Part shown: positions 1 to 5,136 of the stretch, piece by piece
How positions within the stretch are numbered: position 1 is the stretch's first letter
Layout: each line of letters opens with the position of its first letter
From: RUG754 sp045545455
GTDB lineage: Bacteria > Bacillota > Clostridia > Peptostreptococcales > Anaerovoracaceae
Reading direction: 5' to 3'
Assembly: GCA_045545455.1 (NCBI GenBank)
Contig: JAZQAY010000011.1
Span: 1 to 6,085, forward strand
DNA length: 6,085 nt
Position numbers and translations under genes: made by a program
Notes under the pieces: model-generated
The model's input: only the letters and a program-made list of their open reading frames with translations
What the model was told of the DNA's origin: nothing
Database searches by the model: none

Positions 1-966
1 GTTGCTGCCAAGGGCGGCAAGGGAGGACGCGGAAACCTACACTTGAAGAGTTCCATCCGTCAGGCTCCCAACTTCGCTGAAGCAGGCGGAGAAGCTAAAG
101 AGAGAGATGTGATCCTGGAGCTGAAGCTTATAGCCGACGTAGGCCTCGTTGGTTTCCCCAACGTAGGAAAGTCCTCACTTCTCAAAGAAGCCACGCAGGC
201 TAACCCCAAGATCGCAAACTATCACTTCACCACTATCGATCCGAATCTCGGAGTAGTATCACTCTATGACGAGAACTTCGTCATGGCCGATATCGCCGGG
301 ATCATCGAAGGTGCATCTGAAGGAGCCGGAATGGGATTCAGGTTCCTCAAGCACATCGAAAGGACCAAAGTCCTGATCCACGTGGTGGACGTATCCGGTT
401 CAGAGGGCAGAGACCCCAGAGAGGACTTCGATAAGATAAACGCTGAACTTGAGGCATATTCACCCAAGATCTTAAGAAAGCCTCAGATCGTGGCTGCCAA
501 TAAGATCGATGAACTTGAAGACGGTGAAAACGATCCCAAGTATCTGGAATTCAAAGAATACGTGAACGCCAGGGGTTATGACTGCTATCCGATGGCAGCT
601 CCTTTGGATATAGGAGTAAAGGAAGTCCTTACAGCTGCTCTTCATGAGCTTCAGGAGATCGCCAAGAATCCTCCTGTGGAATATGATGAACCTGAATACT
701 TCGACTTCGAAAGAGAAGAAAACGACCCTGACTGGAACAAGATCGAGTGCGGATATGATGAGGAAGCTGATGTTTATACCCTTAAGGGCAAGCAGCTCAC
801 CAAGATCTTCAATTCCACAAACTTCTTCGACATGGGATCATTGAGATATCTCTATAAATACATAGAGAAGAACGGCGCTATTGACAGGCTTAAGGAACTG
901 GGCCTTCAGGAAGGCGACACCATAAGGATAAACGATTACGAAATGGAATTCTGGGATGAGTACTGA
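1..966 (+). CDS. obgE: GTPase Obg/CgtA, 5'-truncated by window edge
   Basis: Obg is an essential P-loop GTPase that binds the 50S ribosomal subunit and acts in its late assembly and in stress control. Reading frame 1 is open from base 1, so the gene starts before the window; 321 residues are visible and roughly 110 N-terminal ones are missing compared with the usual size of about 430. Residues 1-35 are the end of the glycine-rich Obg fold (GGKGGRGN). The G domain follows: G1 GFPNVGKSS at visible residues 51-59, switch I threonines at 77-78 in YHFTTIDPNLG, G3 DIAG at 97-100, G4 NKID at 167-170. G5 is atypical (MAAP near 198 in place of the usual SAA). Residues about 249-319 match the OCT domain, with GDTIRI and the closing EMEFWDEY. 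The internal TTG at 43 is not the start. The last 11 bases overlap the next gene. Family assignment is secure. Confidence 0.96.
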   Translation, partial: VAAKGGKGGRGNLHLKSSIRQAPNFAEAGGEAKERDVILELKLIADVGLVGFPNVGKSSLLKEATQANPKIANYHFTTIDPNLGVVSLYDENFVMADIAGIIEGASEGAGMGFRFLKHIERTKVLIHVVDVSGSEGRDPREDFDKINAELEAYSPKILRKPQIVAANKIDELEDGENDPKYLEFKEYVNARGYDCYPMAAPLDIGVKEVLTAALHELQEIAKNPPVEYDEPEYFDFEREENDPDWNKIECGYDEEADVYTLKGKQLTKIFNSTNFFDMGSLRYLYKYIEKNGAIDRLKELGLQEGDTIRINDYEMEFWDEY

Positions 967-2815
967 TATCAGAAAACAACTGGATAAACTTCTCAAAAGA
1001 GTTGAAAAACCCGGAAGATACATAGGAGGAGAAGTTAACTCCGTCCTTAAGGACACTGATAAGACGGACGTTAACTTCTGCTTCTGTTTTCCTGATATCT
1101 ATGAGATAGGTATGTCATATCTCGGCCTTCAGATAATCTATAAGGTGCTTAACGACATGCCGAACGTGTACTGTCAGAGAGCTTTCCAGCCTCAGACAGA
1201 TATGGAAGAACTGATGAGGGAAGAGGGCATACCTCTTTTTTCGCTTGAAAAAAAGACTCCTCTGAAAGATATGGATATGGTAGGTTTCACCCTTCAGTAT
1301 GAAATGTCTTTCACGACCGTTCTCAATATGATAGATCTGGCTGGGATACCCATGTTCTCCAGGGACAGGGGAGAGGATATGCCTCTCATCATATGCGGAG
1401 GACCCTGCGCATATAATCCGGAACCTCTTTGGGAATTTGCAGATGCTTTCCTTATAGGTGACGGTGAGGAACTGCTTCCTGAGTTCATGGATCTCTATGC
1501 GGACATGAAGAAAAAAGGAGCTTCCAAAGAAGATTTCCTTAAAGAAGCTGTCAAACTTCAGGGTGTATATGTTCCTGCGTTCTACGAAGTAAAATATAAC
1601 GAAGATAGAACAATATCAGAATTATGTAAACTTTATGATGACGCTCCGGATAAAGTGAAACGCGCTATACTTCCTGAAGTCCAGGATTCACCTTTTCCCA
1701 CTGAGCCCATTATCCCCATGGTCGAGGCCGTTCATGACAGGGCAGTGGTAGAGACCTTCAGAGGCTGCACCAGGGGCTGCCGCTTCTGCCAGGCCGGTAT
1801 GATATACAGACCGGTACGCGAAAGGACCAGGGAAAAGGTCATAGACCTCGCTGTAGAACAGTTAAAAAATACAGGGCACGAGGAGCTTTCACTTCTCAGT
1901 TTATCCTCTTCAGATCACACTCAGTTCGAGGATATGGCCCTTGATCTGGTGGATATTACCAAATCCCATCAGGTATCACTTTCACTTCCGTCCCTTCGTA
2001 TGGACAAGTTTGCCTTTAGCGTCCTTCAGAGGATACAGGAATACAAGAAAAGCGGTCTTACCTATGCTCCTGAGGCAGGTACGCAGAGGCTCAGAGACGT
2101 AATAAACAAGGGCGTTACTGAAAACGATATTTACACTTCGGTACGTCAGGCTTTGGAACTTGGCTGGACTCATATCAAACTCTACTTCATGATAGGTCTT
2201 CCTACTGAGACTTACGAGGATCTGGACGGAATAGTGGAGATAGCCAATAATATAAAAAACATGAACTTCGAGATAAACGGCAGGAAATCAGGAAGGTTCA
2301 AACTTACCGTATCCGTATCCAACTTCGTTCCTAAAGCGGATACTCCGTTCCAGTGGGAACCTCAGGATACCGCTGAAGAATTCAGGAAGAAGCATGTTTA
2401 TCTGGCCGAAAGGCTGAGGTCGAAGCATATAGTCTTCAACTATCACGACAATGAGACCTCTTCATACGAAGCCGTATTCGCAAGAGGTGACAGAAGGACC
2501 TCAAAGCTCCTCTATAAGGCCTGGGAACTTGGCTGCAAGCTTGACGGCTGGTCAGAGCACTACAGACCGGATCTGTGGGATAAAGCTTTTGAAGAGAGCG
2601 GTGTGGACAGAGACTTCTATACCACAAGGAAGCGTTCCTTCGAGGAGATACTTCCCTGGGACGTGATCGACTGCTGCGTTACGAAAGAATTCTTTAAAAG
2701 AGAAGCTCTTAAGGCATATGGAGAAGAGATCACTCCTGACTGCAGATACGGCTGTGCCGGCTGCGGAATAAACAGGGAAGTGAAGTGCGAGAAGGGAGGT
2801 ATATACAATGCCTAG
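956..2815 (+). CDS. Radical SAM protein of the TIGR03960 type (unknown substrate)
   Basis: This 619-residue protein has the full length expected for the uncharacterised radical SAM family TIGR03960. The N-terminal third (about 20-190) has the opening typical of the family (KPGRYIGGE, then PDIYEIGMSYLG) and resembles a cobalamin-binding-type Rossmann fold, including a CGGP turn. It lacks the DxHxxG cobalamin-ligand motif, so B12 use is doubtful. The radical SAM core carries CTRGCRFC, with Cys271, Cys275 and Cys278 as likely ligands of the 4Fe-4S cluster that cleaves S-adenosylmethionine. The C-terminus has a second cysteine group (Cys596, 600, 603, 611), which could bind another metal. ATG 956 overlaps the end of obgE by 11 bases and has only a weak Shine-Dalgarno (CTGGG), which suggests translational coupling. 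The DUF2344 partner overlaps its 3' end. The substrate is unknown; a role in RNA or ribosome modification is only inferred from the neighbours. Confidence 0.93.
   Translation: MSTDIRKQLDKLLKRVEKPGRYIGGEVNSVLKDTDKTDVNFCFCFPDIYEIGMSYLGLQIIYKVLNDMPNVYCQRAFQPQTDMEELMREEGIPLFSLEKKTPLKDMDMVGFTLQYEMSFTTVLNMIDLAGIPMFSRDRGEDMPLIICGGPCAYNPEPLWEFADAFLIGDGEELLPEFMDLYADMKKKGASKEDFLKEAVKLQGVYVPAFYEVKYNEDRTISELCKLYDDAPDKVKRAILPEVQDSPFPTEPIIPMVEAVHDRAVVETFRGCTRGCRFCQAGMIYRPVRERTREKVIDLAVEQLKNTGHEELSLLSLSSSDHTQFEDMALDLVDITKSHQVSLSLPSLRMDKFAFSVLQRIQEYKKSGLTYAPEAGTQRLRDVINKGVTENDIYTSVRQALELGWTHIKLYFMIGLPTETYEDLDGIVEIANNIKNMNFEINGRKSGRFKLTVSVSNFVPKADTPFQWEPQDTAEEFRKKHVYLAERLRSKHIVFNYHDNETSSYEAVFARGDRRTSKLLYKAWELGCKLDGWSEHYRPDLWDKAFEESGVDRDFYTTRKRSFEEILPWDVIDCCVTKEFFKREALKAYGEEITPDCRYGCAGCGINREVKCEKGGIYNA
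2795..2800 (+). promoter_or_regulatory. Strong ribosome binding site for the DUF2344 gene
   Basis: GGAGGT, a full Shine-Dalgarno match, lies seven bases before ATG 2808 and inside the 3' end of the radical SAM gene. It fixes the start codon and contrasts with the weak site in front of the radical SAM gene itself. Confidence 0.85.
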
Positions 2816-3506
2816 ATACGTACTGGAATTTGAAAAAGGCGGATATACCAAGTACATCTCACATCTGGATCTTCTCAGGGTATTCAAGAGGATATTCAAG
2901 GTAACTGAACTGGATATAAAGTATTCACAGGGCTACAATCCTCATCCTAAAATGGGCTTTGCACAGCCTTTATCTCTTGGCTATTCATCCGTATGCGAGT
3001 ATCTTGAATTCGAGACCGTTACCCCACATGATACCGATGTGATGAGGTCCGTCATTCAGAAGAATCTTCCTCATGACGTGATCATCAGGGATCTGTTCGA
3101 GTTCGTTTCGGACGCCAGGTCCCTGGCTGCTGAAGCCGATGCCTGCGAGTACATAATAAGTCTTCCCTATGAAGGAACCGAAGATTCATTCAATGAACTC
3201 TTCTCTTCATACATGGCACAGGATCACATCAGAGCCATGAAAAAGATGAAGAAGTCAAAGACTCTGGAAGAAGTGGAGATAAAGGATAAGATCCGTTCAT
3301 GGAAGGTGTATAAGGAAGGGGACACGGCCTATATAGACTGCATCCTGGACTCCGGAAGCCACTCAAACCTGAGTCCTGAGCTTGTGATAAAAAGTTTTTT
3401 GGACTTTTCACAGCTGCCTCTTAAACGATGGGACCTTGAAGTTCAAAGGACTCAGCAGTTTTTTACAGATCGTATACAATTCCGGCATATTGACAACTCC
3501 CTCTGA
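2808..3506 (+). CDS. Radical SAM-linked DUF2344 protein (TIGR03936 type)
   Basis: This 232-residue protein matches the DUF2344/TIGR03936 'radical SAM-linked' family, which occurs next to or fused to TIGR03960 proteins and presumably works with them on the same unknown substrate. Conserved family segments are visible: the start MPRYVLEFEKGG, YISHLDLLRVFKR at residues 16-28, YSQGYNPHPKMGFAQPLSLG at 39-58, and CEYLEFE at 63-69. The C-terminal part is less conserved. No signal peptide or membrane segment is seen, so it is probably cytosolic. The start is well supported by a strong GGAGGT at 2795-2800, seven bases before ATG 2808. It overlaps the upstream gene by 8 bases, in keeping with a stoichiometric pair. 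Its last codons contain the -35 box of the comEA promoter. Confidence 0.92.
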   Translation: MPRYVLEFEKGGYTKYISHLDLLRVFKRIFKVTELDIKYSQGYNPHPKMGFAQPLSLGYSSVCEYLEFETVTPHDTDVMRSVIQKNLPHDVIIRDLFEFVSDARSLAAEADACEYIISLPYEGTEDSFNELFSSYMAQDHIRAMKKMKKSKTLEEVEIKDKIRSWKVYKEGDTAYIDCILDSGSHSNLSPELVIKSFLDFSQLPLKRWDLEVQRTQQFFTDRIQFRHIDNSL

Positions 3507-3518
3507 TTTCACTACAAT
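3490..3518 (+). promoter_or_regulatory. Near-consensus sigma-A promoter for comEA
   Basis: TTGACA (3490-3495) and TACAAT (3513-3518) are separated by exactly 17 bases, matching 11 of 12 consensus positions. The -35 box lies within the last codons of the DUF2344 gene and the -10 just after its stop. Predicted transcription begins near 3525, giving a 5' leader of about 20 nt that still contains the G-rich ribosome binding site of comEA. Confidence 0.75.
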
Positions 3519-3544
3519 ACGTGATACTCAGGGGGGTATTTAAT

Positions 3545-4231
3545 ATGTTGAACTTTACCATCGATATCAACAGGATAAGAAGATTCTATGAAGAAAATGA
3601 AAAGACAGTCAGGATGACGGTCCTTGCTTTAGTAGTGGGGCTTTCCATCCTGTTTTTTTGGGTACACGGCGACAGCAGGACCCATACTGTTTATGATGGA
3701 TCTCTTTCCGGCATAACTGAAGAAGCCGGCTTGCAGGACATCGATCCTATTCAGGCCGATGAAATCGATACAGCGGAAGTCAATGATCCTGTTATCACTG
3801 CCTACGTTGATATCAGCGGGGAGGTAAACAAACCCGGCGTGTACAAGGTCGATACCGACACCAGACTGTTTGAGGTGATCGAACTGGCCGGAGGTCTCAC
3901 TGAAAATGCAGATCCCGACAGTCTTAACCGGGCTGAAAAGGTGTGGGACGGTCAGAAGGTGGTGGTACTTTCATATGATGATACAGCAGGTCTTCCGTCA
4001 GCCGATTCTTCATCCTCTTCATCATATATCAGCAATCCAGGCTCCGGCAGCGCCGAAGGTATGGTAAATATCAACACTGCAGACCTCTCTGAGCTTCAGA
4101 CTATTCCGGGTATAGGCCCGTCAAAAGCTCAGGCTATAATCGAATACCGAGAAAAGAACGGGTATTTCACTGTTCCGGAAGATATAATGAACGTTACCGG
4201 TATCGGGCAGAAAACATACTCTTCAATTTAG
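3545..4231 (+). CDS. comEA: ComEA-like membrane DNA receptor, C-terminus slightly short
   Basis: ComEA binds incoming double-stranded DNA at the outer face of the membrane and passes it to the ComEC channel during natural transformation. ATG 3545 is chosen because a G-rich Shine-Dalgarno (AGGGGGGT, 3530-3537) precedes it by about 7 bases; an in-frame GTG at 3521 lies upstream of the predicted transcription start. The 228-residue protein has a basic N-terminus, one membrane anchor at about 22-40 (N-in topology), an acidic linker, an SLBB domain at about 84-143 (ISGEVNKPGVY, LAGGLT), a serine-rich linker (six serines at 155-160), and a double helix-hairpin-helix DNA-binding domain at 174-228 (VNINTADLSEL, PGIG 188-191, TGIG 218-221). 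It ends at GIGQKTYSSI, about six residues earlier than usual, and the codons after TAG would encode DKIVV. No comEB or comEC is in the window. Confidence 0.92.
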   Translation: MLNFTIDINRIRRFYEENEKTVRMTVLALVVGLSILFFWVHGDSRTHTVYDGSLSGITEEAGLQDIDPIQADEIDTAEVNDPVITAYVDISGEVNKPGVYKVDTDTRLFEVIELAGGLTENADPDSLNRAEKVWDGQKVVVLSYDDTAGLPSADSSSSSSYISNPGSGSAEGMVNINTADLSELQTIPGIGPSKAQAIIEYREKNGYFTVPEDIMNVTGIGQKTYSSI

Positions 4232-4250
4232 GATAAAATTGTAGTATAAT
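4222..4250 (+). promoter_or_regulatory. Likely promoter for the Spo0A-domain gene
   Basis: A perfect TATAAT lies at 4245-4250, just after the comEA stop. At 17-base spacing the -35 position reads TTCAAT (4222-4227), a poor match, and there is no TGn extension, so the promoter may be weak or activator-dependent. Predicted transcription starts near 4257, giving a leader of about 52 nt before ATG 4309. The region 4240-4253 is an imperfect palindrome (12 of 14 positions), partly because TATA sequence is self-complementary. Confidence 0.45.
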
Positions 4251-4296
4251 ACATCTTGTGCGTCTTGTACTCCGGCCGGTATCCTGCTGTAATGAA

Positions 4297-4301
4297 AGGA
4301 G
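4297..4301 (+). promoter_or_regulatory. Ribosome binding site deciding the Spo0A-domain start
   Basis: AGGAG within AAAGGAGAG sits 7 bases before ATG 4309. A second ATG follows at 4312. This site favours the 141-residue product over the 158-residue version that would start at GTG 4258, which lies at the predicted transcription start without a ribosome site. Confidence 0.8.
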
Positions 4302-4308
4302 AGTAAGA

Positions 4309-4734
4309 ATGATGAAGTTGGCCATGGTTTCAGACGTATTTAATGAAGGTCTGGACCTTACTGATCTTTACAAAGCTTTAAAAAGCAGCGAAATGACACC
4401 CGAAAAGAGGGTATCCTCATTACTTTATGATCTAATGCTGCCCCCAAGCTATAAAGGGTATAAGTATCTGAAGGATGCGATCCTGATGCTTGCAGATGAC
4501 AATTGTGAATGTACTTCTTTTACTAAAAATATCTATCCAGTCATCGCTGAGAAGTACGATTCCACTTCTCAGAACATCGAGAAAAACATCAGATCCGCAG
4601 TAAACAAAATATACGAAGTGAACTCCAGTGAGGAACTGGAAAATACCCTCGGTAAGTCGCCCATTATTTACGAAAAGCCATCCAATGTTAAGTTCATTAC
4701 ATTTTGCGCAGAGAAATTGAGGCTTGAGAGATAG
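4309..4734 (+). CDS. Stand-alone Spo0A C-terminal DNA-binding domain protein
   Basis: This 141-residue protein resembles the effector (DNA-binding) domain of Spo0A, the master regulator of sporulation, but has no receiver domain and so no phosphoacceptor aspartate. Residues 35-64 (LLYDLMLPPSYKGYKYLKDAI core) align with the first helices of the domain, 65-102 with the helix-turn-helix region (TKNIYPVIAEKY, then SQNIEKNIRSAV as the recognition helix), and the C-terminus ends in EKLRLER, like EKLRLE/DKLRLE in Spo0A. By alignment from memory, E91 and R95 match B. subtilis E213 and R217, while K92 and S96 replace R214 and H218. Residues 1-34 are unrelated to a receiver and unrecognised. ATG 4309 is preceded by AGGAG (4297-4301) at 7 bases; the in-frame GTG at 4258 has no ribosome site. 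It probably binds DNA in the cytoplasm; its targets are unknown. It is not Spo0A itself. Confidence 0.85.
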   Translation: MMKLAMVSDVFNEGLDLTDLYKALKSSEMTPEKRVSSLLYDLMLPPSYKGYKYLKDAILMLADDNCECTSFTKNIYPVIAEKYDSTSQNIEKNIRSAVNKIYEVNSSEELENTLGKSPIIYEKPSNVKFITFCAEKLRLER

Positions 4735-4752
4735 GTCATGCTATGATATAAT
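4724..4752 (+). promoter_or_regulatory. Sigma-A promoter with extended -10, giving a leaderless DUF896 mRNA
   Basis: TTGAGA (4724-4729) and TATAAT (4747-4752) are separated by 17 bases, with a TGn extension at 4744-4746. The -35 box lies in the last codons of the upstream gene. The A of ATG 4759 is 7 bases after the -10 box, which is the usual position of transcription start, so the transcript is predicted to begin at or very near the start codon. Confidence 0.75.
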
Positions 4753-4762
4753 TCAAGCATGA
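4736..4762 (+). repeat. Inverted repeat centred on the -10 box (operator-like)
   Basis: TCATGCT (4736-4742) and AGCATGA (4756-4762) are perfect 7-bp inverted arms separated by 13 bases. The centre of symmetry is base 4749, within the TATAAT box, and the right arm covers the ATG of the DUF896 gene. The arms are 20 bp apart centre to centre, about two helical turns, as expected for a dimeric DNA-binding protein. This could also arise by chance. Confidence 0.4.
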
Positions 4763-4977
4763 TTACTAAAGAAATGATCGAAAGAATCAATTGGCTTGCA
4801 TACAAGAAAAAGACTCTTGGCCTGAACGAAAAAGAACAGGCTGAGCAGAAAGAACTCTATAGAGAATATCTGGACTCTTTCCGGGCTAATCTTAAAGCTC
4901 AATTGGATGCTATCGAAATAGTAGACGATGACAGCGAGGTCATCACGGAAGAAGTTATTGAAATTACAGAGGAATGA
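4759..4977 (+). CDS. DUF896 (YnzC/UPF0291) family small protein
   Basis: This 72-residue protein matches the DUF896 family of small cytosolic helical proteins, of which B. subtilis YnzC is an example; the molecular function is not established. Residues 1-50 carry the family pattern: IERINWLAYKKK at 7-18, then an acidic and basic second helix, LNEKEQAEQKELYREYLDSFR at 22-42. The last 20 residues (53-72) are strongly acidic, with ten Asp/Glu, unlike the basic tail of YnzC as I recall it. ATG 4759 is supported by alignment to family N-termini, but no Shine-Dalgarno precedes it, and upstream ATGs at 4738 and 4743 run into stops within a few codons. It has its own promoter and is probably translated as a leaderless message. 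A weak alternative start is Met6 at 4774. Confidence 0.88.
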   Translation: MITKEMIERINWLAYKKKTLGLNEKEQAEQKELYREYLDSFRANLKAQLDAIEIVDDDSEVITEEVIEITEE

Positions 4978-4980
4978 GCT

Positions 4981-5085
4981 GTGCCGGAAGACACAGACGC
5001 ACTTTTCTCAGTTATAGATGGATCCATGGCTGCGGTGGGAAAATCCGACCGCATCCTTGAATTTATGCGCTTAACTGTGGTATAA
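4981..5085 (+). CDS. Possible 34-codon ORF between DUF896 and alaS
   Basis: GTG 4981 opens a 34-residue reading frame (VPEDTDALFSVIDGSMAAVG and 14 further residues) ending at TAA 5083-5085. An AGAGGA ribosome site at 4968-4973 lies 7 bases before the GTG, and the start is 3 bases after the DUF896 stop, as in a coupled operon gene. I recognise no family. The stop lies inside the -10 box of the alaS promoter. It may be non-coding spacer; the evidence is only the start signal and the open frame. Confidence 0.25.
   Translation: MPEDTDALFSVIDGSMAAVGKSDRILEFMRLTVV
5031..5053 (+). terminator. Hairpin before alaS, weak terminator or operator
   Basis: TGCGGT and ACCGCA form a 6-bp stem, then a G-G mismatch and a further 3 bp (GGA/TCC) around an AAA loop. 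The bases after it (TCCTTGAATTT) are only moderately T-rich, so if it ends the DUF896 transcript it does so weakly. It stops 3 bases before the -35 box of alaS, so a regulatory site is an alternative. Confidence 0.4.
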
Positions 5086-5086
5086 T
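5057..5086 (+). promoter_or_regulatory. Extended -10 promoter for alaS
   Basis: TTGAAT (5057-5062) and a perfect TATAAT (5081-5086) are separated by 18 bases, with a TGG extension at 5078-5080. Predicted start is near 5093, giving a leader of about 44 nt. That is too short for a T-box riboswitch. Confidence 0.7.
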
Positions 5087-5136
5087 GCTTTGATGAAATA
5101 AAATATAAATCTAATCGGAAGGATCTAAATCAACCT

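Noticed and set aside
826..832. TTCGACA, the reverse complement of the Spo0A box TGTCGAA
   Set aside because: It lies deep in obgE coding sequence (Phe-Asp codons), and about 0.7 such 7-mers are expected by chance in the window on both strands.
2552..2899. 115-codon open frame on the minus strand
   Set aside because: It runs opposite the overlapping radical SAM and DUF2344 genes and shows no family features.
3653..3659. Run of seven T as a terminator or programmed frameshift site in comEA
   Set aside because: It encodes the Leu-Phe-Phe-Trp part of the membrane anchor, has no stem before it, and the frame continues intact.
4240..4253. Shared palindromic operator at all -10 boxes in the window
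   Set aside because: The dyads at 4240-4253, 3509-3524 and 4736-4762 have different arm sequences, and TATA-like boxes are partly self-complementary anyway.
4258..4308. N-terminal extension of the Spo0A-domain protein from GTG 4258
   Set aside because: The GTG coincides with the predicted transcription start and has no ribosome site, while ATG 4309 has a well-placed AGGAG; the extra residues look non-coding.
4979..4996. CTGTG/CACAG stem followed by a short T run as a terminator for DUF896
   Set aside because: The stem is only 5 bp with an 8-base loop, and the TTTT comes several bases too late.
5093..5136. T-box riboswitch in front of alaS
   Set aside because: The predicted leader is about 44 nt, far too short, and no specifier stem or T-box sequence is visible.
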